Below, one piece after another: positions 45,110 through 55,997 of a stretch of 64,000 bases of DNA. The DNA comes from Tigriopus japonicus (lineage: Eukaryota > Arthropoda > Copepoda > Harpacticoida > Harpacticidae). The stretch covers positions 9,623,734 through 9,687,733 of the forward strand of contig CM021323.1 in assembly GCA_010645155.1 (NCBI GenBank), read 5' to 3'. The stretch's first letter is position 1, and every line of letters begins with the position of its first letter. The translations under genes and the position numbers were made by a program. The notes below the pieces were generated by a model. That model worked only from the letters and a program-made list of their open reading frames with translations. It was not told the origin of the DNA and ran no database searches.

Positions 45110-45310
45110 CATTTTCTCGAAGTAAGACAAGTTGAGTTATTGGTCTCCGGTATTCTGATTTGGCGGTTTTCACTCGTACCGTTCGAACGTGTCCATCTGA
45201 ACTTTGAAACACCTCGAGGACTCGTCCCAATGGCCAATTATAACGGGGATTTCCTTCGACCACCAACAATACCAAGTCACCAACTTTAATATCGCGTTGC
45301 TTATCATTCT
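45110..45310 (-). pseudogene. BEL pol C-terminal tail (DUF5641 type)
   Basis: The frame reads NPRYNWPLGRVLEVFQSSDG and RTVRVKTAKSEYRRPITQLV, the conserved C-terminal domain of BEL/Pao pol. The open frame then runs through the tRNA-like sequence to a stop at 44991. The frame differs from that of the integrase copy upstream. Confidence 0.8.
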
Positions 45311-45321
45311 ATTTTTTCGGC

Positions 45322-46377
45322 TTAAGAGCTGGGACAAGTATTCATTGGACCACCTTTTCCAAAAAAGTATTGAATATGTCGCCAGCGATGATTTGCGTAT
45401 TGGCTGGACGAATGGAAAAGTCCTGGTGGAGAAGTTGGTCCAACTTGTTGTAGAAGGAGGTGATTCGGTGTTAGAGATTCAAGGTCATTAGAATCAGTGG
45501 AGGCTGGTGTCAGTGGTCGACTGTTTAAGATGGATTCAACTTCACACATAAGGGTAGTTAATCCCTCATCATTTAGATTTCTTTGGTTCTCCGACATTAA
45601 TCCTGCCATGACTTTACGAATGGTTCGAATTTCGCGTTCCCATATTCCACCGAAATGATGGCTGTATGGAGGGTTAAAACTCCACTCAATTCCTTTGATA
45701 ATTAACTCACCATGGATTTTGGATTGGTTCAATTCTTTTAGCATTCTTTGAAGCTCATGCTCGGCGCCGATGAAGTTGGTTCCGTTATCGGATTTCATTC
45801 GTTTGACCTGGCCTCTTCTTGCAATAAATCTCCTCAAAGCTTGTATGAAGGAATCCGTCGATTTGTCAAATACAACCTCGATGTGGGCTGCACGACTTGC
45901 CAGGCATGTAAAAATGAGGCCATATCTATCAACGGTTGTTCGTCCACGAGTGACCTTGAAGGGTCCAAATAAATCAACCCCGGTTGAGGTGAAAGGAGGA
46001 TGATTTGATGTCAACCGATCTACGGGCAAATCAGCCATAATTTGTTGCTGCACTTTGCCTTGATATTTTTTGCAATGAACGCAATTGTGTAGAATCTTTC
46101 TCACAAGCGATCCTTCACCAATGATTCGATAGGTTTCTCGTAATTTGGCTATAACGAATTGTTGTCCCAAATGACCAACGTGTGTGTGAATTTCTCGAAC
46201 GAGAAGCACGGCCATATGACAATTTGGCAAGATAATTGGATGACGTTGGTTGATATTCATGTGTTGAGCTTGGGTTAAACGCCCACCAGCTCTTAACAAC
46301 TTTACGAATGGTTCGAATTTCGCGTTCCCATATTCCACCGAAATGATGGCTGTAGGGAGGGTTAAAATTCCACTCAA
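45322..46377 (-). pseudogene. BEL integrase, second (downstream) copy
   Basis: It starts within the duplicated block with LLRAGGRLTQAQHMN, followed by the H2C2 zinc finger (HTHVGHLG … NCVHCKKYQG) and the DDE core: Asp in TGVDLFGPF, Asp in KSDNGTNFIG, Glu in GGIWEREIRT. It continues to NSRPLTPAS and the C-terminal part. This copy lacks the 33-bp insertion of the other and is catalytically intact by motif. It is out of frame with the first copy. Confidence 0.85.
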
Positions 46378-47665
46378 TTCCTTTGATGATTAACTCACCA
46401 TGAATTTTGGATTGGTTCAATTCTTTTAGCATTCTTTGAAGCTCATGCTCGGCGCCGATGAAGTTGGTTCCGTTATCGGATTTCATTCGTTTGACTTGGC
46501 CTCTTCTTGCAATAAATCTTCTCAAAGCTTGTATGAAGGAATCCGAAATAAAAAAGATATTTAAAAAAAAATATGAAGGAATTTTATCAAATACAACCTC
46601 GATGTGCGCTGCACGACTTGCAAGGCATGTAAAAATGAGGCCATATCTATCGACGGTTGTTCGTCCACAAGTGACTTTAAAGGATCCAAATAAATCAACT
46701 CCGGTTGAGGTGAAAGGAGGATGATTTGATGTCAACCGATCTACGGGCAAATCAGCCATAATTTGTTGCTGCACTTTGCCTTGATATTTTTTGCAATGAA
46801 CGCAATTGCGTAGAATCTTTCTTACAAGCGATCCTTCACTAATGATTCGATAGGTTTCTCGTAATTTGGCTATGACGAATTGTTGTCCCAAATGACCAAC
46901 GTGTGTGTGAATTTCTCGAACGAGAAGCACGGCCATATGACAATTTGGCAAGATAATTGGATGACGTTGGTTGATATTCATGTGTTGAGCTTGGGTTAAA
47001 CGCCCACCAGCTCTTAACAATCCATTTGAATCGAGGAATGGCGAAAGTTTCTTGATTGAAGATTGTTTTGATAATGATCCCGATTCCCGAATTATTGCAA
47101 TGTCATGATTAAACACTCGATTTTGGTGGTGTCTGATTAAAGCAATCTCAGCCTCATTATGTTGCTCCAATGGTGAATAACTTGTGACAAATCCGTGAAA
47201 TTTCCGTTGCAACTTGATTAACCCACCAACAACCCGAATTAGTGTTTGAAAGTTTGATGTGCTCTCAATCAATTCCATTGAGGCATCTGTGTCGAGTTTG
47301 GTTCCTGCTGACATGACGATAGGTTTCTTTACCTCTGGATCTTGATCTGTCAAATCTGAAATATGACCAGTGATGGGCCAGGAACTTCTGTCCATACACA
47401 AAAACTGTGGCCCTGATTTCCATTCTTCACATTGTATGAACTCTTGGATGCTCATTCCACGACTGGCAATGTCTGCAGGGTTCAGGTTGCTAGGTACGTG
47501 AAACCATTGATCTATGTTGGTTCTTTCACGAATAAATGCTACTCGATTTGACACAAATCTTTGAAACCGCTTTGTTTCATTTCGGATGTATTTTAAAACG
47601 GTTTCACTGTCCGTCCATAGAAATGTGTCCTCTAAAGAATGTTCATCTCTTTTTTCACTGTGCAT
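46300..47665 (-). pseudogene. BEL RNase H end plus first integrase copy
   Basis: The frame starts in RNase H (FLWTDSETVLKYIRNE), passes the connection region (WFHVPSNLNPADIASRG), the H2C2 finger and the DDE core. A 33-bp insertion between the first and second catalytic Asp adds FFLNIFFIS-like residues. After WEREIRTIRKV the frame runs into the second copy out of phase and terminates at 46115. Copies 45612-46299 and 46300-47020 are a tandem duplication. Confidence 0.85.
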
Positions 47666-47893
47666 AAAAGAGTCACTGCAAGTTTTGCTCCAGCTAATTC
47701 CAGTCTTGGAATTGAGCTAATCGGTGCTAATCGACACTTGGCAAGAACAAGAGAGGATGTCATGCTTTTTCCTGTGGGGGTTGTGAGATAAACCACTGCT
47801 CCATATCCCTTTTCACAGCCATCGCAAAAGACATGGAGACAGCTTTTTTGAGTTTTAGACGACCATATACCATCTTGGAATTGAATAACTTGC

Positions 47894-48481
47894 CTAAAGA
47901 GGGAGGTCCACTAACCAAGTATTCCACACACGTGCCCACTCCTCCGGCAAATCTTGATCCCAATCGACTTTTTCGCGACATAGTTCTTGAAATACTTGTT
48001 TGGCTGGCATGATTGCTGGCCCAACGTGTCCCAAAGGATCGTTTATGGAGTGAGTGGCTGATAGGATACCACAGCGGGTTCGTGGTTTATCAAGAATTTT
48101 GATTTTGTATCTCAAAGTGTCATTTTGCACATCCCATATAATTCCGAGCGCCCTCTCGTGTGGGAGTTCATCGGTTTCGAGATCTAAGTTTTGAGTTCCG
48201 TTGGCTTGATTTTTTATTGGTATGACCCCGATCACTTCTGTTTGATTGCAGATCATTTGAGTAAGGTTGAATTTTCCATAATTGCAGACATGACGAACAT
48301 CTTGTACAATTTGTTGAGCATCAACAATTGTGTCTGTAGATGTGAGCATATCATCCACATAGAAGTCTTCTTTCACAATTCGAACTGCATTTAGGGCAAC
48401 CTCATTCTTGCAATCCTCAGCTGCTTGTTTTAGAGCAAAATTTGCGCAACTTGGAGACGATACTGCACCAAAAACATGCAC
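47894..48481 (-). pseudogene. BEL reverse transcriptase palm
   Basis: Contains VFGAVSSPSCANFALKQAAE and the catalytic YVDD in DFYVDDMLTS (about residues 40-50), followed by the BEL-type connection (RYKIKILDKPRTRCGILS). It is separated from the RT N-terminal part (48516-49190) by a frameshift around 48481-48520. Confidence 0.85.
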
Positions 48482-48515
48482 TTTGAGTCAAAATTCGGCT
48501 GGTTCTTCGTTCATA

Positions 48516-49190
48516 TCACCATTTGGAAACCAAAAATAACGCAGAAAATCCCAGTCTTCTGGAGAGATGCGAACCTGGTAATACATTTTTTTCTATATCG
48601 CCCATGAGAGCAATTTTCCCTTGACGAAATCGAATAAGTACACCGATGAGCGTGTTGGTTAAATCAGGCCCAGTAAGAAGTGAATCGTTTAGGGACCTTT
48701 CAGAGTGTTTCAAAGAGCAGTTAAAGACGACTCTTAATTTGTTTTTCTGTTTGTGGAATATCCCGTGATGAACGATGTACCGGACTTTCTTGTTATTCAA
48801 ACGTATCCCATCGTTCGGAACAAATTCAGCGAATCCCTTTTGGATCATCATTTCCATGAATTCTGAATAATCGGCAAGGTAGTTTGGATTTCGTTGCAAC
48901 TTCCTTTGCACACTCTGTCTCATTTGTAGAGCTTGTGAACGGTTATTGGGAAAAGGCTCTGTATTATCTCGGAAGGGAAGCGAAATTACGTATCGACCTT
49001 CTTCATCATTGCAGATCGAGTTTTTTACGTTGTCGAGCCACTTTTGATCTTCGATTGATGGGCCTAAGTCGTCTACTCCCGAATCTAAAAAATCGGTTCC
49101 ATACATTTGTTTAAGCTCGTTCTCAATTTCTTCGTAATCCGCTCGAGTACAATTAGCTTTCACATCTGGCGCATGTTGGGAAAATATCAA
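48516..49190 (-). pseudogene. BEL pol linker and RT N-terminal part
   Basis: Reads FPNNRSQALQMRQSVQRKLQ, then the RT fingers (RYIVHHGIFHKQKNKLRVVF, NDSLLTGPDLTNTLIG, FRQGKIALMGDIE) and then loses the frame. Aligns with the usual BEL/Pao pol. Confidence 0.85.
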
Positions 49191-49343
49191 TTTGTTCTAT
49201 GCGCTAATTGTCGATGTATTGACCCGGGCATTGACAGCTTGGTTCCTTTACCGTTTGTTTCTTCACTTTCCGTTTTACGTTCCTTGAATATACATCTCGT
49301 TTCCAATTCCTTCGTTCGCATTACTTCTTCTACTCTTCCACGA

Positions 49344-50408
49344 TCATGCGACATGTTCTCGCTGATTTCCTCCCTGTGTAGGTCCGTTTAGGGCCCATCC
49401 GAGCTTGTGACGCGATGCGTATGGACCGTTGATTGGGTCATTTACAATCTCCAAAGGTTTGATTGCTTCTGGAGCGTTGGCTCCCAACATAAGTCCAACC
49501 ATGGCATCTACAAACACCGGTATGTCACTGAAATGTGGATACATTTGCCATTCCTTTCGCGTTGCCACATCATCACTGCTAATTGGCAACGACGCCCTTG
49601 AAAATACGATGGGAAGACTAATCCCTTCATTGCCGTAAAGATCAGTGATTTCAAGTCCACTAATGGCTCTTGTGGAAACAGGTTTTCCTCGACTCTCCAT
49701 GGTCGTGAGTTTGATGGTTGTTTTTGGGCCAGAAATTCCTAATTGATCAATCAATTCATCAGTAGCGAAGCAATCACTTGAAAAATTATTGAGGCCTGCA
49801 TAAGTCACCACCTCTTTGTTGAAACCTTTCACTCGAACTTTGATTGGAATGAGTGCCAAGGCATTGTGATTAGTCCGACCGGCCCTAGCTTGAAAATGGG
49901 ACTTGTCCAAGCAACATGCGGACGCAGATTCCGTGATCTTCGAGATTTTATCAACAGAATGACCCCCCGTGTTTTGATCTTGTCCCTTTTCGTCATTTCG
50001 ATGAAGACATGTGGGGTGCGACTGTCCACAGGTTTTGCATTTCAAGCGTTTTGGGCAAGATCTTGAACTGTGCCCGGTGCTGAGACATCCAAAACAAAGG
50101 CCAACCTCTTTGATAAAATCAGATTTTTCTTGATCAGATTTTTTTTCGAAAAAAAAACACTTATCGATGGAATGATTGCTCTTTTTGCAAACCTTGCATG
50201 ATCGCTCCTCTGATGGAATGACCGCACTTGCACCAATAACCATAGAGAGGGAACGTTTGTTGGGATTGATTCCACCGCTCGTTTTGTTTTCTTTGGTTTG
50301 CGATTTATCGTGGATCTCACCGAAAATAGGCATTGCCAAAACGTTTGCTTGCTGATCAACAAATGTGGATAGATCTTCGAATGTGACGAGCTTGTTTTGA
50401 TTTAACAC
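49344..50408 (-). pseudogene. BEL zinc-knuckle and protease region
   Basis: Cysteine clusters (CKVCKKSNHSIDKCFFF, CFGCLSTGHSSRSC, CKTCGQSHPTCLH) are nucleic-acid-binding knuckles typical of BEL gag-pol. The pepsin-like protease follows; its active-site loop reads AGLNNFSSDCFATDEL where family members have a D-x-G-S/T pattern, so the catalytic Asp is Asn here. The domain otherwise continues to GANAPEAIKPLEI and YASRHKLGWALNGP, a hallmark end of the BEL protease. Confidence 0.85.
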
Positions 50409-50571
50409 TTTGTAAGCATGATATCTTCATCGTTCTCTCAATTTGAAGGGGAGTTTCATAACAGTATCTTGAATTTGGGAAGGACTGTTCAACTGGTTAA
50501 GCGAGCTGACATCCATCATGAAATTTCGGCAACACTTCAAAAAGATTCCGAACTTTTTCAATAAATGATGA

Positions 50572-51729
50572 TCATCGGCTTAGATTGGTGGCCAATCTTG
50601 CACCTTTTTTTAAAAATGCATTCGCAATTTTAAACTCATTTCCATATTCCTTGTCCAATAGTTCCCTGGCCTCAAAGTAGCCATCGGATTGGCTCATGTA
50701 TAGGCAGCTTCGAATTAAATCTCGAGGGTCACCTCTTGGAAACTTCTCCAAATAGTATAGACGATCGGAGTTTGATTTGGTTTTGTCTCCGATCAATTGG
50801 TCGAATGACTGTATAAATGATTTGTAAAATGTAAGGTCAGAACCATCAAAGATATCTGGTTCACTCTTCGGTAAATGAGATCTTTCCGCGATTTCTGCCA
50901 GTAATGCGATTTGTTGATTCATTACTGGTTCCAGCATTTGACGATCAGTGTTTTTTACTGATGAAGACGCTTGTATTGGAAACGAAGGTGGTTTGAAATC
51001 TTGTTGGATCATTTGAGCACCTTGACTACCTTCTAGTATAACTAATTGATTCAACGATTGCTCGAGAAGATCCAAACGAGTGGTCTCGGCTTCTACTTTT
51101 GCTTGATCTTCTCGATTTTGCAATTCGATGTCTTCAACTTCTCGAAGTCTTTGAATCCTGCGTTTTTCGTCCCGAATCATTTTCATTTGATGACGAAGTT
51201 TCTTCTCAGCTTCAATCTTGGCTCGGCTTTGAGCAAGTTCAACCCTCGCTGCAGAAGACGTTTTTGAGAGACTGGAACAACGAGAGTGTTTGGAGCTTGT
51301 CCGAGAATGGTCCGAACCTGCAATAGACACGCTGTCTTCTGAACGAACAATTTTGCTTCGGGTCTCCTCAATCCATTGGAGAATCTTTCTTCTAGCTTTC
51401 GAAATATCATTGTTTTTCTCTCTGAACCAATCATCTAACCTGACTTGATCTTCTTGGTTAATATCATCACGTAACGATTCCTCTTCCACAACTTGATTGA
51501 GGGCTTGAATTCGTTCTCTAAGTTCGGCGAAACGTTCTTCGACAATCAGTAAGTTTTCGTCCACATTCATCAGTTGGATAATTTCATTGGTTTTCTTAGT
51601 TACGTTGGCTAGCTTTCCCGATGGCAACTTCATCTCTGTTGCTCTTATTGCGGAAGGCGCTACGATTGCCTCTTTATCCGCAGCATTGGAGATTTCTAAG
51701 GGATTGTAGGTTTTGAAGGGTTTTGACAT
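50572..51729 (-). CDS. BEL gag-like ORF, 385 aa
   Basis: The ORF starts MSKPFKTYNPLEIS 44 bases inside the 5' LTR and is open for 385 codons. It is coiled-coil rich (Glu/Arg/Lys stretches around residues 170-240) and has the DUF1759-type end (LPKSEPDIFDGSDLTFYKSF, FPRGDPRDLIRSCLYM). A stop at 50572 and a frameshift separate it from the zinc-knuckle frame starting at 50408; BEL elements normally have one long ORF. Confidence 0.8.
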   Translation of the reverse strand: MSKPFKTYNPLEISNAADKEAIVAPSAIRATEMKLPSGKLANVTKKTNEIIQLMNVDENLLIVEERFAELRERIQALNQVVEEESLRDDINQEDQVRLDDWFREKNNDISKARRKILQWIEETRSKIVRSEDSVSIAGSDHSRTSSKHSRCSSLSKTSSAARVELAQSRAKIEAEKKLRHQMKMIRDEKRRIQRLREVEDIELQNREDQAKVEAETTRLDLLEQSLNQLVILEGSQGAQMIQQDFKPPSFPIQASSSVKNTDRQMLEPVMNQQIALLAEIAERSHLPKSEPDIFDGSDLTFYKSFIQSFDQLIGDKTKSNSDRLYYLEKFPRGDPRDLIRSCLYMSQSDGYFEARELLDKEYGNEFKIANAFLKKGARLATNLSR

Positions 51730-51772
51730 TTATGGTGGGCGTGGATCATCGACCATTTAGGTATTTTGAAAT

Positions 51773-52048
51773 TGTAAACCTCGACTGGTTCCTAACTTTT
51801 GAGACTCGTCTTCCCATAATGAAATTTAACTCAAACACCAAAGGAACTTAATGACGGTTTCCTATTTGATAAAAGAGGGAACAAAGTAAATAAAGGTATA
51901 TAAAAACAAACATAGAAAAACTTACAAAATAGTTAGAAATGGTGGATCGTGATTGCACGCACACTTCAAAGTAAATTAGTTCATGGTTGCCATGCTAAAA
52001 CGAGTTTTGGAAGTGTGGCGAAGATGTGATTCTCAGAGCTCATTTACA
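51773..52048 (-). repeat. BEL 5' LTR
   Basis: 276 bp, partner of 44574-44849. Right flank CCTTG completes the target duplication. Confidence 0.92.
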
Positions 52049-52321
52049 CCTTGTATCTTCCTTGGTTGAAGATTGTCCATGGGACCCTAAGATTCACCTG
52101 TTGGAACACAATTATGCCAAAACAAAGGTCCCATAAGTTAACAGGAAGTCATTTTTTAGGACGATGGTGCCAACCCGCCGCGGATCCATTGGACCATGGA
52201 AGAGGTTGTTCCCTCACCCCTCTGGAGTCAAAATTATACTCTACATATATTGGAGATCTGCCCATGAACTTCTGAGAAATTCCGATTGGAACACAACAAT
52301 ATCCATAGAAAAGTGATTTTT

Positions 52322-52392
52322 CACCGTGACCTTTTTACCGTGTGACCTATTTACTTGTGACCGTTTTGCTTGTGATCTTTTTACCCACAATC
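52322..52392. repeat. CCGTGACCTTTTTA repeat cluster, inverted relative to 44395-44535
   Basis: Four to five degenerate copies (CACCGTGACCTTTTTACCG, TGTGACCTATTTACTTG, TGACCGTTTTGCTTG). This is the complement of the unit in 44395-44535, and near-identical sequence recurs at 30775-30830. Confidence 0.7.
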
Positions 52393-52399
52393 AATAAGC

Positions 52400-52665
52400 C
52401 AACCAAAAGGAAGTCAAAATTGCTGTGTGTAATGGGGTGTCGATCGCGTAAGTACTTCCCCAGACGTTTGTATCCTGTTGGGGATAGAATTGACACTGTC
52501 TGGAGAAATTTGCTTCTGTTTATGCTGTATATTGCTCCCCTACAGAAGTTTAGTAGAATATCCAGCATTTCCTCAAATGCAAATGACACAAAATTAGTTT
52601 GTGGAAGGAATGGTCAGGACTCAAAATGTTTAGTAGATGACTTAGAGAAAGTCTACTCTTTTTTC
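52400..52665 (+). pseudogene. LINE RT fragment around the catalytic site
   Basis: Reads LLLFMLYIAPLQKFSRISSI, then NANDTKLVCGRNGQDSKCLV. The catalytic (F/Y)ADD position is NANDTK, so it is dead. The same LINE family is at 58565-59460. It is cut on the right by the mariner. Confidence 0.7.
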
Positions 52666-52669
52666 TTCC

Positions 52670-53996
52670 ACAAGGCGGGAAGTGGTGGCCACAATAAAAA
52701 GCGCATTCCGACCTTTGTGAGAGCCATGAAGGCTAAGATCACCAAGGATCCCACCACCTCCATCCGCCGCCTGGCCAATGACATGGAAGTGGCCCCGTCC
52801 ATGGCCTCATTGGTTGTGCATCAGGACCTCGGGCTAAAGTTGTATGCCTGCACTCCACGCCACCTCCTGACCGAGTCAATGAAGGCCAGAAGGCTTGCCA
52901 GGTGTAAAAAGGACCTCAGCTACCTCAAAAACCATGGGTCCATAGAGACATGTAAAGGACTGGCACGATTTTTGAGCTTTGTAGGGTGCGCCACAATCGT
53001 TGTAAAAACTACCATGGTCAAAGCTCTTCCAGTCTCTCCAAAACCTTGAACGCAAAATCACTCATTATGAACAGAAATTATTCAAAGTTTTTGATTTCTA
53101 CGTCTTGTATCCAACACTCAATTTGAGTAAGCATGGTCGAGTAACTGACCATCAAAAAGGCAGAGCATTGCATTATCTTAAATGGCGTTGAAGGAAGTCA
53201 CCACCTCAAAAACTGCAAACACTGAAACCAGGTGGCGTCCTAGTGCCCATTTGAGTAACTGTCCACCTCTCTATTGTCAAAATCTACTCCGACAAGAAGA
53301 TTTTCACCGTGGATGCCGTCGTGAATTGCTGAAACAACAGATTCATTGTCAAATCAGTTAAGCAGGTCAAAGGGGTCTACAGGACCAAGCACCCGGCCCA
53401 GGTGATGGTCCTGGGGGTCGTGGCCTCTAACGGCAGGAGGATGCCGCCACACTTTTTCAAGGCCGGGGAGAAAATCGGCGCGGAGGCCTACTATAAAGTC
53501 CTGAGATTCACTGTTTTGCCCTGGCTCAAGACCAACTACCCAATGGGCAACTACGTGTGGACCCAGGACGGCGCACTGGCACACATGGCAAAGAGGGTGC
53601 AGAAGTTCTGTTGGGAGAATTTTGTGGATTTCTGGCCGGCCGGCATGTGGCCAGCGTCTTCACCGGATTTGAACCCGTTGGACTTCACCGTGTGGGGCAA
53701 TTTGGAGAAGGAGACCAACAAGACCCCTCATCCCAACACCGAGTCATTAAAGGGAGAGCATTAGGGAGGCATGGACCAGCATGTCCGAGGCCTTTGTGAT
53801 CAAGAGTTGTGTGACTGTCCAACCTCTTGTGGAGGAGGTCATACGTCAAAATGGAGGACACATTGAATATAAGTCGTCTAAGATTAGCAAAATGAAAAGT
53901 TGTTGTAAATAAGTTAAACGATTGGACCATTATTTTAGATAGTATGCATGTTATACTTTTAGAATCGATTTTTGGAAAAAAATTCTCAAACACCCT
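52670..53996 (+). pseudogene. mariner/Tc1-like transposon with broken transposase
   Basis: The N-terminal helix-turn-helix part (RRLANDMEVAPSMASLVVHQ, ending LARCKKDLSYL) and the catalytic part (VWTQDGALAHMAKRVQKFCW … WPASSPDLNPLDFTVWG) lie in different frames. The region between (52960-53400) holds stops. The right terminus ends …AAACACCCTG at 53996, matching the usual CAGGGTGT mariner tip in reverse. The left terminus is missing, replaced by LINE sequence. QDGA and PDLNPLD hold the second and third catalytic Asp. Confidence 0.8.
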
Positions 53997-54324
53997 GCAT
54001 ATTTGAACTGAACAAACGTGCCTTTTCAGTTAGTGCGAGAGTGACATTTATTTACCCTCTTTCTACTTTATTCCCAAAACGTTCTTTGTTTTGATGTTTG
54101 GCGATGTCCGTCATAAAGAGCAATGAAACATGTTGAAACAAGATGGCTGATGATATATCTTGAGCATAACTGTGACAAAGCTTTCATGGGCATGTTCTTT
54201 CCTTGGCTTTTTTCGAGTGTGAAAGTTTGAAGACTCTCATCGTTTCAGCTCGAAAACAACTCGTAATTCGAAGACTGAGACTGGCAATTGCTCGGAGTTG
54301 AGGCGAGAGATCTGAAGCACTTAC
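53997..54324. other. Intergenic or intronic, no feature seen
   Basis: AT-rich sequence without recognisable repeat. It would be the first intron if the exon at 54325-54481 is real. Confidence 0.35.
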
Positions 54325-54481
54325 ATTTCGACTTGACTGACGCCATCAGGAGGTCATGATCATCAGGCTGATCATTGTCATCATCAGAGTGATCGCTGTC
54401 GGCGTCGTCGTCGTCGAAGTGGACTTCATGGAATGAGAGGAACCGAGGAACGATGAAGAACTGGGAAAGTTTCACGCTCAA
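54325..54481 (-). CDS. Possible acidic first exon of an unknown gene
   Basis: A minus-strand ATG at 54481 opens a frame with MSVKLSQFF and a very acidic stretch (HFDDDDADSDHSDDDNDQ) and reaches a strong splice donor (AAAT|GTAAGT) after about 52 codons. Later exons were not found. It could be a spurious ORF over a GTC/GAC-rich patch. Confidence 0.3.
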
Positions 54482-55997
54482 TGATTTTGCGTTATTTCGA
54501 AGGCCAAGAGAGACTGAAAATGGCCTTTGTCAATTTTGCAGCACTCCATCCACCAAGAAAGTCGTTGTTTTCGGGCAAGATTTGATTGCTTAAAAGTACT
54601 CCATGAAGCCCTAAGGGAATCATGCGCAGAGGCTGTTTATAAAACGACTTAGATATCGATTTCTTGAACATTCACAGGACATGAATTAACGCAATGCATT
54701 GAGACCAGTCCTCAACAATGATCTAAATTTTATTTTTTAGAATATTTTTTAGGCTTTCGAGAACTTGTAGAAAAAATCACATGGCTTTTTACAATATAAC
54801 AAGAAAATGTTAATATTTGTATATTGGCGTATGAATGAAAATTTACCCAAAGATTCACATAATCCTTTGCACCACATGGTGGAAAATGCAAGTATAGCTA
54901 AAAGTTAATCATGGCACCGAAAACAAACCACTGAGGAACAGAGATATTAGAACTTTCGGTGCAATAAAGCTGATGGTTGATGGGCAAGACCATGACCCAA
55001 CCCATTAATTTGATCCAATCATGACCCATTCTTTCTGTTGGCAACCTCTAGACTTCTTTCTCCACAAGTAAATCAAGTATTTATTCCGGGCCCTATGGGT
55101 TAGTTTTTCTACTCTCAACAAGAGAACACTTTCTTAGCTTCAAGACTGAGAAAAACGCGAAAGACAGAAAAGAATCCCCATTGCTTTGATTTTCCACCAG
55201 AATTTAACACACATTTTTAGGCCACAATGAAGGAGCTTTTATCGTTTTTGCATTGCAAAAAGTCCTTTCGGTGAATGAATCAAGTAGCATTTATGCTTCC
55301 GTAAGTCCATGTCAATCACAGCCACTCACTGCATGCACATTTTTCAAGTTATTTCCCCGAGAAGGATTCGTTCGTCACCAAAAATAACCGCACTCATGAG
55401 CAGTAACGTCTACCAATATACAGTATTTGTTTCCCTAAGACAAAGAAAATGAAATCAGCAATCAACCTTTGTCAAAATCAAAAAAATGTCATTCAATTGA
55501 GGGTGAAAAACGTAAAAAAGGCAAAAATCCTTAACATCAAAAAAATGTTTAGGTACTTTTTTAGCTTTCCATGTTACTTTGAGTTTCTTTTTACTGTGGG
55601 CCAAATTTTTAAATCTCGTTTGCTTTGGCCTCGAATCCTTTGTTTTCTAGACCGACAAAAATATCTGGACTGGTGTTTGAGGTCAATAATTTTGATAACG
55701 TTGTCTAAAGATCAGCTATATTTGGTCTCGAAAAATAAGTTTTTCACATTTAAACTATCGAAAAAAAGAGATGATTGTTGTGTGTAATTGTGAATGAATG
55801 GCGTGAACGAGCCAGTCTCGGTTTATGGGGTCGATGTTTTTGCCTCCTTTCACGTCTCACTCAAACAAACCCCAAGAACGGGTCCCAAACATGTTGACAT
55901 GTTGACAATAATATCAAAATCCAATTGGAAATTCAAAGTATGACAATGATACTATTACGATTGCAAACTTTGGGGCAATTCACCCCTAAACCTACTA
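54482..55997. other. Intergenic, nothing recognised
   Basis: AT-rich sequence. A 112-codon plus-strand frame (55449-55787) is Lys/Phe-rich and looks like a chance ORF. No repeat family member is recognised. Confidence 0.4.

Larger units (their letters stand above)
44574..52048 (-). mobile_element. Full-length BEL/Pao LTR retrotransposon, 7475 bp
   Basis: Nearly identical 276-bp LTRs (44574-44849 and 51773-52048) with TGTAAA…TTTACA ends are flanked by a 5-bp target duplication (CCTTG at 44569-44573 and 52049-52053). The interior on the minus strand runs gag, zinc knuckles, protease, RT (YVDD), RNase H, H2C2 zinc finger, integrase and a DUF5641-type tail, the BEL/Pao order. It is defective: several frameshifts, protease active-site loss and a tandem duplication of the H2C2/integrase core. 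A separate LTR with a tRNA-Ser copy (44898-45097) is lodged between pol and the 3' LTR. The low LTR divergence suggests a fairly young insertion. Confidence 0.93.

Noticed and set aside
51740..51772. Primer-binding site next to the BEL 5' LTR
   Set aside because: A TGG occurs about 15 bases inside (minus strand), but the following bases do not resemble any tRNA 3' end I can name.
55449..55787. 112-codon plus-strand ORF
   Set aside because: Lys/Phe-rich composition reflects AT-rich DNA; no motif, splice signals or neighbours support it.
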